DNA from: Comamonadaceae bacterium
GTDB taxonomy: Bacteria > Pseudomonadota > Gammaproteobacteria > Burkholderiales > Burkholderiaceae_C
Length of the DNA stretch: 32,220 nucleotides
Direction: 5' to 3'
Assembly: GCA_947371915.1 (NCBI GenBank)
Contig: CANBRM010000018.1
Coordinates: 1-32,220, forward strand
Part shown: positions 17,620 to 25,454 of the stretch, one piece after another
Numbering within the stretch: position 1 is the first letter of the stretch
How the letters are laid out: each line of letters starts with the position of its first letter
Notes under the pieces: generated by a model
Told to the model about the DNA's origin: nothing
Database searches by the model: none
The model's input: only the letters and a program-made list of their open reading frames with translations
Made by a program: the position numbers and the translations under genes

Positions 17620-18489
17620 TTAACCTTTGACAGCGCCGGCCGTGAGACCGCGCACAAAATATCGTCCTGCCAGCACATACACCAGCATGGTGGGCAAGCC
17701 CGCAATTAACGCGGCCGCCATGTCCACGTTGTAGGCTTTGACGCTGCTGGTGGTGTTGGCCAAATTGTTCAGACCCACCGTGATGGGCTTGGAGTCAGCG
17801 CCGCTGAAGGCGACGCCAAACAAGAAGTCGTTCCAAATTTGGGTGAATTGCCAAATCAAGGTGACCATCACAATCGGTGTGGACATGGGCACGATGATGC
17901 GTAAAAAGATCATCCAAAAACCCGCGCCATCCATGCGCGCGGCATTCATCAAGTCTTTGGGAATGCCTGCGTAGTAGTTGCGAAAAAACAAGGTGGTGCT
18001 GGGCAAGCCCGCCAACAAGTGAACCAAGATCAAGCCGCCGATGGAGCTAGACAACCCCAACCAACCGAGCACTTGGCTCATGGGCAACAACACCACTTGG
18101 AAGGGCATGAAAACGCCAAACAACAGCAAGGCAAACAAGGTCTCGCTGCCGCGAAATTTCCACAAGCTCAGCACATAGCCATTGAGCGCACCCCAGGTGG
18201 TGGAGATCAACACCGCGGGCACGGCCATCCAAACTGAATTCCAAAAGAAGGGTTCGAGACCGGAGCACTGCGCGCCTGTGCAAGCGGAGTCCCAAGCCAA
18301 ACGCCAAGCTTCAAAGTTCAACGTTCCAGGCAGACTGACCAAGCTGTTTTGACGGATTTCTTCGGCGTCTTTGAGCGAGGTCACGAGCATCACGTAGAGC
18401 GGTGCCAAGAAGAACACAGCCCCCAAAAGCAAGGTGACATAGAGCAACACACGCCAAAACATTTGCGCAGAAAAGAACTTAGTGCTCAT
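17620..18489 (-). CDS. Carbohydrate ABC transporter permease (MalG/GtsC type)
   Basis: A 289-residue inner-membrane permease of the MalG class with about six transmembrane helices, the first at about 14-36. The cytoplasmic EAA loop, which docks on the ATPase, reads 'MNAARMDGAGFWMIFLRII' from residue 181, with the conserved 'DGA' and a Pro at 201. A periplasmic loop (40-85) contains two cysteines spaced as 'CTGAQC', which could form a disulfide (inference). The start overlaps the end of the upstream permease gene by 11 bp, so the two subunits are translationally linked, and the ATPase gene follows after 11 bp. Predicted to pair with the MalF-like subunit to form the channel for glucose/mannose-type sugars. 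Confidence 0.92.
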   Translation of the reverse strand: MSTKFFSAQMFWRVLLYVTLLLGAVFFLAPLYVMLVTSLKDAEEIRQNSLVSLPGTLNFEAWRLAWDSACTGAQCSGLEPFFWNSVWMAVPAVLISTTWGALNGYVLSLWKFRGSETLFALLLFGVFMPFQVVLLPMSQVLGWLGLSSSIGGLILVHLLAGLPSTTLFFRNYYAGIPKDLMNAARMDGAGFWMIFLRIIVPMSTPIVMVTLIWQFTQIWNDFLFGVAFSGADSKPITVGLNNLANTTSSVKAYNVDMAAALIAGLPTMLVYVLAGRYFVRGLTAGAVKG

Positions 18490-19360
18490 GGTTTTTGCTC
18501 CGCAATTCGCTGTATAGGTAGGGCACGACCAAGGCAGCGACGGTGGCCAGCATCATCGTGGCGCTGGCTGCCCCCAAACCAATTTGCCCGCGCGTGAAAC
18601 TCATGGCGTACATGAAGGTGGCGGGCACATCGGTGGCGTAACCAGGGCCGCCCGAGGTCAACGCCATGATCAGATCAAAGCTCTTGATGGCCAAATGCGA
18701 GAGCACCATCAAGGTCGAGAAAAACACAGGACGCAACGCAGGCAACACAATCCGCCAATAAATTCGGGGCAAAGATGCGCCGTCAATCTGCGCCGCTTTG
18801 ATGATGCTGTCGTCAATGCCGCGCAAGCCCGCCAAAAACAAGGCCATGGCAAAACCCGCTGACTGCCAAACACCGGCGATCACCACGCAATAAATGGCCA
18901 TGTCACTTTCGACCAACCAACTGAAACTGAAGCTGCTCCAGCCCCAGTCGTGCATGAGTTTTTCGAGGCCCATGCTGGGGTTGAGCAACCACTTCCACGC
19001 TGTGCCCGTGACCACAAAAGACAAAGCCATGGGGTACAAATACACGGTGCGAATAAAGCCTTCGGCGCGCACTTTTTGGTCTAACAGAACCGCCAAAAAG
19101 ACACCCAAAGCCATGGCACCGGCCACATAGCCAATGCCAAAAATAGCGAGGTTTTTCAGGGCGACCCACCAGCGGTCCATCTCCCACAACTTGGCGTACT
19201 GCGCCAAACCTGCGAACTCGTAGTTAGGCAACATGCGCGAGACGGTGACCGACAACACGCCGTTCCAAATCATGAACCCGTAGATGAACGCAAAACCCAG
19301 CACCAAGCCGGGAGCGACCACCATTTTGGGAATCAACGCTTCTAAGCGATGCTTTGGCAT
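18479..19360 (-). CDS. Carbohydrate ABC transporter permease (MalF/GtsB type)
   Basis: A 293-residue inner-membrane permease of the MalF class, with about six transmembrane helices. It lacks the large extra periplasmic domain of E. coli MalF, as is normal for CUT1 sugar transporters. The EAA loop is 'KAAQIDGASLPRIYWRIVLP' at 188-207. The C-terminal 'LTSGGPGYATDV' (235-246) is a recurrent motif in this subunit. A good ribosome site (AAAGG, 6 nt before the ATG at 19360) is present. The gene begins just beyond the terminator that follows the porin gene, so its expression may depend on read-through or on a local promoter that I could not identify. Partners are the GtsC-like permease and the UgpC-type ATPase. 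Confidence 0.92.
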   Translation of the reverse strand: MPKHRLEALIPKMVVAPGLVLGFAFIYGFMIWNGVLSVTVSRMLPNYEFAGLAQYAKLWEMDRWWVALKNLAIFGIGYVAGAMALGVFLAVLLDQKVRAEGFIRTVYLYPMALSFVVTGTAWKWLLNPSMGLEKLMHDWGWSSFSFSWLVESDMAIYCVVIAGVWQSAGFAMALFLAGLRGIDDSIIKAAQIDGASLPRIYWRIVLPALRPVFFSTLMVLSHLAIKSFDLIMALTSGGPGYATDVPATFMYAMSFTRGQIGLGAASATMMLATVAALVVPYLYSELRSKNHEH

Positions 19361-19381
19361 CTTGAGCCTTTGTGATGTTTC

Positions 19382-19413
19382 AAAAAAGAGAGAAGGGGTT
19401 GCCCCCTTCTCTC
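19382..19413 (-). terminator. Rho-independent terminator after the porin gene
   Basis: An 11 bp perfect stem, with arms at 19388-19398 and 19403-19413 and a 4 nt loop at 19399-19402, is followed on the minus strand by six T residues (complement of 19387-19382). It lies 30 bp beyond the porin stop and about 22 bp before the MalF-like start. It would cut off most transcripts of the binding protein and porin before the permease genes. Confidence 0.8.
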
Positions 19414-19442
19414 ACCCTCGCCTGTTCAAAGCCGAGATAGAT

Positions 19443-20636
19443 TTACCACCAAACTTCGTACTGGACGCCAGCCAAGGTTTGGTTTTTGCGGTTGTTGGCA
19501 GCAAAGCTTGCGCTGTTGGCCGCAGCAGCTGCCTCGTTCCAATTTGCCTTGGTCACGTAGAAACGCAACTCGGGACGTGACCAGAAGTCAGGCGCCATCG
19601 CGATCGTGGGCGCAATCGTGATTTTGTTCAAACGCTGAGAAGCTTGGTTGTCGCTGAATGAGCGCGAGGTGGTGCCTGCGTCAAACAACATCTTGAAGTT
19701 CTTGGTGTAAGCGTAAGAAATACGGCCGCCCAAAGAGGTGTCTTTGGTGGTGAAAGTCTCGTTGTCTTTCTTGGTGGTTTGGTAACCCACCAAAGCTTGA
19801 CCACCGAAACGGCCTGATTGCCAGTTGATGGAATCGGCGATGCGGTTGGTTTTCTTACCAAACACCGTGGCTGCGCTGATGTCACCAAAACGGCCGTTGA
19901 TGTTGGCGTAGCCGCTGGAGGTTTGCAGGAACACACTGTTGGACAAGCCGGGCATGCCGAAGTCAGACTGGTTGTGGCTGATGGTCAAGCCCGAACCGCC
20001 ACTGCTGGCCAAGCCTGAGGTGCTGACCGAAGTCAACAACACACGCACTTTGCCGCCTGGGTTGGTGTTGATGTCAGACACGTCCAAGTTGAACTTGTTG
20101 GCCGATGTGCCATTCGCCATTTTTTGGTCAAACGTATCGCCTGTTTGCAAAGCAGCACCAACTTTGACGCCACCCACAGCCAAGTCAGTCACGCCAGCAC
20201 CTTGGTTGACACCGTAGTCCATCAAGAAATGGTCAACGATGTGGATGTCTTGAATACGAAGACGGCGTTGACCGGCCCAAATCTTGGCTTCAGGGGCAAA
20301 ACTCAAACCAGACACCTCAACAAAGGCTTGCTCGGTGCCTACGTTGCCAGAACCCCACTTGGTGGGCATGTAGTCGAGCTTGTACTTCACGCCTTCGACA
20401 TCAAAAGTCTTGGCAATGTTGACTTCCAAACCGTAGTCGCCTTCGTTACCCAAACGGTACTTTTGCAAGTCACCGCCGAGGGTCAAGCCGCCTTTGATTT
20501 GTTGGTCTTTGTTGTAGCTGTACACGCCACCGCCACGGCTGTAGCCCGTGACTTCAACGCCGCCCACATCGGCCGCGAAAGCCGTGGCGCTCAAGCAGCA
20601 AAGTGCAGCTGCGGCGCAGGTTAATTTCATTTTCAT
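19443..20636 (-). CDS. LamB-type (maltoporin family) carbohydrate porin
   Basis: A 397-residue outer-membrane beta-barrel. The signal peptide is residues 1-21, with cleavage predicted at 'AFA|ADV'. The mature protein resembles the LamB family: 'GYSRGGGVYS' at the first strand, 'KYRLGNEGDYGLE', 'WAGQRRLRIQDIHIVDHF' (the E. coli protein has the comparable IWAGKR...HD segment) and an aromatic C-terminus ending in '..EVWW' that fits barrel assembly. It should admit sugars into the periplasm. The gene sits between the binding protein gene (44 bp upstream) and the permease genes, so the substrate is probably shared with the ABC system. It has a strong ribosome site (GGAGAGA, 5 nt before the ATG). 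A second in-frame ATG six bases later is a less likely start. Confidence 0.88.
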   Translation of the reverse strand: MKMKLTCAAAALCCLSATAFAADVGGVEVTGYSRGGGVYSYNKDQQIKGGLTLGGDLQKYRLGNEGDYGLEVNIAKTFDVEGVKYKLDYMPTKWGSGNVGTEQAFVEVSGLSFAPEAKIWAGQRRLRIQDIHIVDHFLMDYGVNQGAGVTDLAVGGVKVGAALQTGDTFDQKMANGTSANKFNLDVSDINTNPGGKVRVLLTSVSTSGLASSGGSGLTISHNQSDFGMPGLSNSVFLQTSSGYANINGRFGDISAATVFGKKTNRIADSINWQSGRFGGQALVGYQTTKKDNETFTTKDTSLGGRISYAYTKNFKMLFDAGTTSRSFSDNQASQRLNKITIAPTIAMAPDFWSRPELRFYVTKANWNEAAAAANSASFAANNRKNQTLAGVQYEVWW

Positions 20637-20680
20637 GGTTGTCTCTCCGAGGTTATAAAAATCAACAGTCGTTCTGTTGT

Positions 20681-21928
20681 TTATTTGGTCGCAGCGGCGG
20701 CAACAAGGCGTTTTTGACCGTCGTCAATGCTGATCTTGTCGTCGTTCCAGAACTGGCTGACCAAATCTTTAATGGCACCCTCAGTGGCTGGCGAGATGGC
20801 CATACCGTGGGCAACCGAAGGGACCAAGCCGCCGGTTTTGGCGGTGTCCACGAAGTCTTTGCTGGAGAGCTTGGCGCAGTCGTCAAACTTGGCCATCGAC
20901 ATGTTCAAGCGAACAGGGATTGAGCCTTTGTTGAGGTTGAACACTTCTTGGAAGTCGGTGCTCATGATGGCTGCGGCCAAGTCGCCTTGGGCTTTTTGTG
21001 CACCGGCATCTTTGAGCTTGAACATGGCAAACGAGTCCACGTTGAAGGTGTAAGACGTGGAGGTGCCAGGTGCAGCGGCACACAAGAAATCTTTACCAGG
21101 CTTTTTGCCAGCGGCCACAAACTCGCCTTTGGCCCAGTCGCCCATGAATTGGAAGCCGGCTTTGCCTTGCATGACCATGGCGGTGGCCAAGTTCCAGTCA
21201 CGGCCAGGTGCGGCTGCGTCGGTGTAACCCTTGATCTTGCGGAAAGTTTCCAGCGATTTTTTCATCGTGGCGCTGCTCAGGGCTTTGGGATCGAGCTTGA
21301 CCAAGGCTTCTTGGTAGAACTTCGCACCGCCCACGCCCAACACCACCGACTCAAAGGTGGTGAAGTCTTGCCAGTTTTGACCACCGTGAGCCACAGCGAT
21401 GAAACCCGCTTTTTTGATTTTTTCAGCCGCGACAAAAAACTCGTCGTAGTTGGCGGGCATGCTGGCCACACCGGCTTTTTTCAGCACTTCAGGGTTAGCC
21501 CAGACCCAGTTCACGCGGTGCACGTTGACGGGAGCCGCCACGTAGCTGCCTTTGAATTTCATGACATTGGCCACAACTTGGGGCAGCAAGCTGTCCCATT
21601 TTTCGGCTTGTGCCACGCTGTCGAGGTTGGCCAACACACCTTCTTGAGCCCACTCTTGAATGGCAGGGCCTTTGATTTGCGCAGCGGATGGCGGATTGCC
21701 CGACACCACGCGGCTCTTCAACACGGTCATGGCGTTGTCACCGCCGCCACCAGCCACAGCAAAATCTTTCCAGCTGTGGCCTTTGGCCGACATGATTTTT
21801 TTCAGCTCAGCGGCTGACTTGGCTTCGCCGCCGGAAGTCCAGTAGTGCAACACTTCGACTTCGCCAGCCACAGCAGCTGACACCGACACAGCGGCCACAC
21901 AGGCCAGAACGATTTGGTTGAGTTTCAT
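20681..21928 (-). CDS. Carbohydrate ABC transporter substrate-binding protein (GtsA-like)
   Basis: A 415-residue periplasmic solute-binding protein of the family 1 (MalE-like) type. The start is the ATG at 21928, preceded by a GAGAGA ribosome site; an in-frame TTG at 21967 would spoil the signal peptide. Residues 1-21 form a signal peptide, with cleavage predicted at 'AVA|GEV'. The mature start 'VEVLHYWTSGGEAKS' is typical of glucose/mannose-binding proteins of Pseudomonas GtsA type. 'GDWAKGEFVA' and the aromatic-rich 'NVHRVNWVWANPEVLKKAG' are probably in the sugar-binding cleft. It is the first gene of the uptake operon, so the main promoter should lie in 21929-22057, shared with the divergent SDR gene. 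The precise sugar is not determined by sequence, but the nearby glk and Entner-Doudoroff genes favour glucose. Confidence 0.92.
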   Translation of the reverse strand: MKLNQIVLACVAAVSVSAAVAGEVEVLHYWTSGGEAKSAAELKKIMSAKGHSWKDFAVAGGGGDNAMTVLKSRVVSGNPPSAAQIKGPAIQEWAQEGVLANLDSVAQAEKWDSLLPQVVANVMKFKGSYVAAPVNVHRVNWVWANPEVLKKAGVASMPANYDEFFVAAEKIKKAGFIAVAHGGQNWQDFTTFESVVLGVGGAKFYQEALVKLDPKALSSATMKKSLETFRKIKGYTDAAAPGRDWNLATAMVMQGKAGFQFMGDWAKGEFVAAGKKPGKDFLCAAAPGTSTSYTFNVDSFAMFKLKDAGAQKAQGDLAAAIMSTDFQEVFNLNKGSIPVRLNMSMAKFDDCAKLSSKDFVDTAKTGGLVPSVAHGMAISPATEGAIKDLVSQFWNDDKISIDDGQKRLVAAAATK

Positions 21929-21970
21929 GGAGTTTGTCTCTCGATTTGGTTGATTTAGAGGGCTCAAGTC

Positions 21971-22030
21971 TTTCCCTGAGTGCGTTAATTATTCATTAAT
22001 TAATTAAACAAAGTTCTAAGGATTTTCCCT
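21971..22030. promoter_or_regulatory. Candidate control region between the sugar-uptake operon and the SDR operon
   Basis: This AT-rich divergent spacer holds a perfect 12 bp palindrome TTAATTAATTAA (21996-22007) and an overlapping TTAAT-N6-ATTAA element starting at 21985. Two direct copies of TTTCCCT (21971-21977 and 22024-22030; AGGGAAA on the minus strand), 53 bp apart, flank the core. It is the logical promoter region for the binding protein gene, but I could not fix -35/-10 hexamers with confidence. The repeats are candidate binding sites only. Confidence 0.3.
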
Positions 22031-22057
22031 AGATGGTGGGCAATTTACACTGAGCCC

Positions 22058-22825
22058 ATGAACACCACCTCCCCCCACCTCTCGCAACGGCTGGCAGGCA
22101 AAGTCAGCATCATCACGGGCGCCGCACAAGGCATTGGCTTGGCAACCGCCCTCAAATTCGCCCATGAAGGTGCCATCGTGGTGCTGTGCGATGTGAAACA
22201 AGCCGCTGTCGATGCGGCCGTCGCCCAATGCCAAGCTGCAGGCGCACAAGCGGTAGGCTTTGTGGTGGACGTGACCCAGCGCGACATGGTGGATGGCGCG
22301 GTCAAGGCCGTGATTGAGAAGTTTGGGCGCATCGATGTGCTGGTGAACAACGCCGGTATCACCCAAGATGCGCGCTTGCAAAAGATGACGTTGGAGCAGT
22401 TTGACCGCGTGATTGACGTGAATCTGCGTGGCGTTTTTCATTGCGCCCAAGCTGTCACCGACACCATGGTGGCGCAAGGCAGCGGCGTGATTTTGAATGC
22501 GTCGTCCGTCGTGGGCATTTACGGCAACTTTGGCCAAACCAACTACGCCGCCACCAAGTTTGGCGTGATCGGATTTACCAAAACTTGGAGCCGCGAGCTC
22601 GGCCCCAAAGGCATTCGCGTGAATGCCGTCGCACCAGGCTTCATCGCAACCCCCATCTTGGATTCGATGCCTGAAAAAGTGATTGAAGACATGGTGAGCC
22701 GCGTACCCCTAAAGCGCTTGGGACGCGCCGAAGACATCGCCAGCGTTTACGCCTTTTTGGCCAGTGACGAGGCGTCTTATGTGAACGGTGCGGTGCTGGA
22801 AGTTTCAGGCGGCATGACGGTATGA
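22058..22825 (+). CDS. SDR-family oxidoreductase (FabG-like)
   Basis: A 255-residue classical short-chain dehydrogenase/reductase. The cofactor loop 'ITGAAQGIG' lies at about 19-27, 'NNAG' at about 92-95, and the catalytic Ser and Tyr-x-x-x-Lys are in '[21 protein letters not shown]' (here written only as a motif; Ser, then YAATK). The C-terminal '[15 protein letters not shown]' is common in FabG-like and acetoacetyl-CoA reductase-like enzymes. Similarity to 3-oxoacyl-ACP reductase is strong, but FabG paralogues act on many alcohols, sugars and CoA esters, and it is not next to other fatty-acid genes. It is divergent from the sugar-uptake operon and first in a plus-strand operon with the two CHR genes; its TGA overlaps the next ATG (ATGA). 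Function within that operon is unclear. Confidence 0.9.
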   Translation: MNTTSPHLSQRLAGKVSIITGAAQGIGLATALKFAHEGAIVVLCDVKQAAVDAAVAQCQAAGAQAVGFVVDVTQRDMVDGAVKAVIEKFGRIDVLVNNAGITQDARLQKMTLEQFDRVIDVNLRGVFHCAQAVTDTMVAQGSGVILNASSVVGIYGNFGQTNYAATKFGVIGFTKTWSRELGPKGIRVNAVAPGFIATPILDSMPEKVIEDMVSRVPLKRLGRAEDIASVYAFLASDEASYVNGAVLEVSGGMTV

Positions 22826-23427
22826 GTGACGCGCAAGCGGCCCCCATGCAGCAGGCCACAGACAAGCACGCGCCACGCAGCAAAACAGATTTGTTTGTGT
22901 CCTTCACCCTGCTCGCTTTGCAGGGCTTTGGCGGCGTGTTGGCCGTGGTGCAACGCGAGTTGGTGGACAAAAAAAAATGGCTAACGGTGGATGAGTTTGT
23001 GGAGGACTGGGCGGTTGCGCAAATCTTGCCAGGCCCCAATGTGGTCAACCTCTCGCTGATGATTGGTGGACGCGCCTTTGGCTTGCCCGGGGCGTTGGCC
23101 GCGTTGGCGGGCTTGCTGTTGGCCCCCACGGTGTTGGTCTTGCTGATTGCAGCGGCGGTGGCCGGTGTGGCCGATACACCCACGGCGCAGGGCATGCTGC
23201 GCGGCATGGGCGCGGTGTCGGCGGGCTTGATTGCGGCGGTGGGCATCAAGCTCATGGACGCGTTAAAAAACAACCCCATGGGTAAGTTCAGCTGCTTGGC
23301 TATTGCCGCCCTCTCCTTTGTGGGCATTGCCTTGTTTCGCTTGCCTTTGGCGTGGGTGCTGCTGAGTTTGGGCCCACTGGCCAGCCTGTGGGCCAGCCAC
23401 TGCATCGCCAAGCGAGGTGAGGCATGA
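22822..23427 (+). CDS. chrA: Chromate transporter family protein, half-size (first of tandem pair)
   Basis: A 201-residue membrane protein corresponding to a single CHR domain. The family motifs are '[17 protein letters not shown]' near the start and '[18 protein letters not shown]' near residue 70, with about five to six hydrophobic helices. Full-length ChrA proteins contain two such domains. Short CHR proteins are encoded as adjacent pairs, as here, and are thought to act together. The known activity of ChrA is chromate efflux, but many short CHR pairs are untested. It starts inside the SDR stop and ends inside the next CHR start (both ATGA overlaps), so translation is coupled. The N-terminus is hydrophilic with '[10 protein letters not shown]', suggesting a cytoplasmic start. 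Confidence 0.88.
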   Translation: MSDAQAAPMQQATDKHAPRSKTDLFVSFTLLALQGFGGVLAVVQRELVDKKKWLTVDEFVEDWAVAQILPGPNVVNLSLMIGGRAFGLPGALAALAGLLLAPTVLVLLIAAAVAGVADTPTAQGMLRGMGAVSAGLIAAVGIKLMDALKNNPMGKFSCLAIAALSFVGIALFRLPLAWVLLSLGPLASLWASHCIAKRGEA

Positions 23428-24020
23428 ACATCGTTTTGACCTTGGCCGATTGGTGGTCCTTGTTTTTGCACTTCGTGTCGCTGTCGTTGTTGGCTGTGGG
23501 CGGCGCCATCACCACCGCACCCGACATTCACCGCTACTTGGTCGATGAAACGCATTGGCTCAGTGACACGCAGTTCACCTCGTCCATCGCCTTGGCGCAA
23601 GGTGCGCCTGGGCCCAACGTGATGTTTGTGGCCCTGATGGGCTGGAACGTGGGCCTCAACGCTGCTGGTGGATTGGCCGCAGGTTGGCCTGCCGTGGGCT
23701 TGGCGTTGTGGGGCGTGCTGATCACGATGGTGGGCATCATGATTCCTTCGGCCACCCTCACCTTTGTGGCCACGCAATGGGCGCATCGCAACCGCGACTT
23801 GCGCGCCGTCAAGGCATTCAAGGCGGGCATGGCCCCTATCGTGATTGCGCTGTTGATTGCTACGGGCTGGCTGCTGACCGGCAACCACGAAAACCCCGCG
23901 CATGACTGGCCGCTGTGGGCCTTAACGGGTGCCACCACGCTGATCGTCTGGAAAACCAAAACGCATTTGTTGTTGCTGCTGGGTTTTGGCGCTTTGCTGG
24001 GGGCCTTGGGATGGATTTGA
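23424..24020 (+). CDS. chrA: Chromate transporter family protein, half-size (second of tandem pair)
   Basis: A 198-residue membrane protein with one CHR domain, homologous to but divergent from the preceding gene. The matching motifs are 'LLAVGGAITTAPDIHRYLVD' and 'AQGAPGPNVMFVALMGWNVG', so the PGPN core is present in both halves. About five to six hydrophobic helices span the rest. It is probably the obligate partner of the first CHR protein, inserted in opposite topology as proposed for short CHR pairs (established idea, not visible here). The ATG overlaps the stop of the first half by 4 nt. The stop overlaps the start of the kinase gene by 10 nt if the kinase begins at 24011. Chromate is the family's named substrate, but this is not proven for this pair. 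Confidence 0.88.
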   Translation: MNIVLTLADWWSLFLHFVSLSLLAVGGAITTAPDIHRYLVDETHWLSDTQFTSSIALAQGAPGPNVMFVALMGWNVGLNAAGGLAAGWPAVGLALWGVLITMVGIMIPSATLTFVATQWAHRNRDLRAVKAFKAGMAPIVIALLIATGWLLTGNHENPAHDWPLWALTGATTLIVWKTKTHLLLLLGFGALLGALGWI

Positions 24021-24655
24021 GCCCCACACTTCCCACCCTTCCTGCGATGTATCAGCAACGCATAGAGGCTTTGCTGGCCAGCGGAGCGCGCCGCATGGTG
24101 GGCTTGGTCGGCGCACCCGGCGCGGGCAAATCGACCTTGGCGCAAGTGCTGGCAATGCAATGGCCTGAACTTGTGCAAGTGGTGCCCATGGACGGATTTC
24201 ACTTGGCCAATGTGGAGCTCGAACGTTTGGGACGCAAACAACGCAAAGGCGCGCCAGACACGTTTGACGCGTTTGGCTTTGTCGCCTTACTCAAGCGTCT
24301 GAGCAGACAGGCCGACGATGAAGTGGTCTACGCACCGAGCTATGAACGCACCCTCGAAGAAGGCGTGGCAGGCGCCATCGCCGTGCATGCCAAAACACCG
24401 CTGCTCGTGGTGGAAGGCAACTACTTGCTGCTCGACGATGCCCCCTGGGACCAAGTGCAAGCGCTGCTGGATGAAACCTGGTTTGTTGACGTGCCGCACG
24501 ACCTGCGCGTGGGCCGCTTGACCCAACGCCACCAGCAATTTGGCCGCAGCGCGCAAGACGCTGCCGATTGGGTGCAACACACCGACGAGCCCAATGCAAG
24601 GCGCATTGAGGCCGCCAAAGCCAAAGCGGACGTGATGTTCCGCTGGGAAAGCTAG
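24011..24655 (+). CDS. Nucleoside/nucleotide kinase family protein (uridine kinase/FrcK-like P-loop kinase)
   Basis: A 214-residue P-loop kinase. Walker A is 'GAPGAGKST' (34-42). 'VPMDGFHLANVELE' and 'YAPSYERTLEEGVAGAI' are hallmarks of the uridine kinase/pantothenate kinase/phosphoribulokinase-like group, and 'LVVEGNYLLLDD' forms the second core strand. The closest style is the group annotated as nucleoside/nucleotide kinase or putative fructose kinase FrcK; the phosphate acceptor may be a sugar or nucleoside. The ATG at 24011 overlaps the CHR gene by 10 nt; an ATG at 24047 is an alternative start that avoids the overlap. As the last gene of an SDR-CHR-CHR-kinase operon, its role beside a chromate-type transporter is not obvious. 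It is convergent with rlmB. Confidence 0.85.
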   Translation: MDLSPTLPTLPAMYQQRIEALLASGARRMVGLVGAPGAGKSTLAQVLAMQWPELVQVVPMDGFHLANVELERLGRKQRKGAPDTFDAFGFVALLKRLSRQADDEVVYAPSYERTLEEGVAGAIAVHAKTPLLVVEGNYLLLDDAPWDQVQALLDETWFVDVPHDLRVGRLTQRHQQFGRSAQDAADWVQHTDEPNARRIEAAKAKADVMFRWES

Positions 24656-24684
24656 GCGACGCGGTGAGGCTTAGGCGATTGCGC

Positions 24685-25434
24685 TTAAGCGACCGTACGT
24701 TGACGGCGCGCTTCGTACAAACACACACCGCTGGCCACCGACACGTTCAAGCTCTCGACCGCACCCGACATGGGGATGCTGATGAGCTCGTCACACGTCT
24801 TGCGCGTGAGTTGACGCATGCCGTCACCCTCGGCACCCAGCACCAAAGCGGTGGGCCCTTTGAGGTCGACTTGGTACAAAGTTTTGGGCGCATCGTCGCT
24901 GGTGCCGATGATCCAAATGTTGCGTTCTTTGAGTTCGTTCAAGGTACGCGCCAAGTTGGTCACCATGAAATAAGGCACCGTTTCAGCCGCGCCGCTGGCA
25001 ACTTTGGCCACCGTGGCGTTGATGCCCACGGCGTGGTCTTTGGGCGCAATCACCGCATGGGCACCGGCACCGTCGGCCACGCGCAAGCAGGCGCCGAGGT
25101 TGTGCGGGTCGGTCACGCCGTCGAGCACCAAAATCAAGGGTGACTCGATTTTTTCGATGCCTTCCAGCAACTCGTCCAGCGAATGCACCATTTTGATTTC
25201 GGTGACCCGCGCCGCCACGCCTTGGTGGCCATGGCCGCCCGAGAGCTTGGCCAAACGTGGGCCATCGGCCTCGATCAAGCGAATGCCTCCCTCGTTGGCG
25301 CGATCAATGAACTGGCGCATACGCGCATCACGGCGTGTGGGGTCGAAGTAGATTTCGATAACGGATTGCGGCGCTGTTTTAACGCGCACGCCAACGGCGT
25401 GAAAGCCGAAGAGAACTTTGGGGGCTGAAGACAT
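24685..25434 (-). CDS. rlmB: 23S rRNA (guanosine-2'-O)-methyltransferase RlmB (TrmH/SpoU family)
   Basis: A 249-residue SPOUT methyltransferase, expected to 2'-O-methylate a guanosine in 23S rRNA (G2251 in E. coli) using S-adenosylmethionine. The N-terminal substrate-binding domain (about 1-80) begins 'LFGFHAVGVRVK'. The C-terminal trefoil-knot domain has motif 1 'LDGVTDPHNLGACLRVADG' with the conserved Asn and Arg, motif 2 'ALVLGAEGDGMR' and motif 3 'ISIPMSGAVESLNVSVASG'. Length matches E. coli RlmB (243). It lies 20 bp downstream of nothing on its own strand except the ATPase gene's promoter side: that minus-strand gene begins further up and ends at 25455, so the two may be one transcript. 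The usual partner rnr is not adjacent. Confidence 0.93.
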   Translation of the reverse strand: MSSAPKVLFGFHAVGVRVKTAPQSVIEIYFDPTRRDARMRQFIDRANEGGIRLIEADGPRLAKLSGGHGHQGVAARVTEIKMVHSLDELLEGIEKIESPLILVLDGVTDPHNLGACLRVADGAGAHAVIAPKDHAVGINATVAKVASGAAETVPYFMVTNLARTLNELKERNIWIIGTSDDAPKTLYQVDLKGPTALVLGAEGDGMRQLTRKTCDELISIPMSGAVESLNVSVASGVCLYEARRQRTVA

Positions 25435-25454
25435 AGGGTGTGATTATCCCTTGA

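Noticed and set aside
22822-24020. The CHR pair as one full-length ChrA split by a frameshift
   Set aside because: Each half has its own start, its own PGPN motif and a clean ATGA overlap. Paired short CHR genes are a known arrangement.
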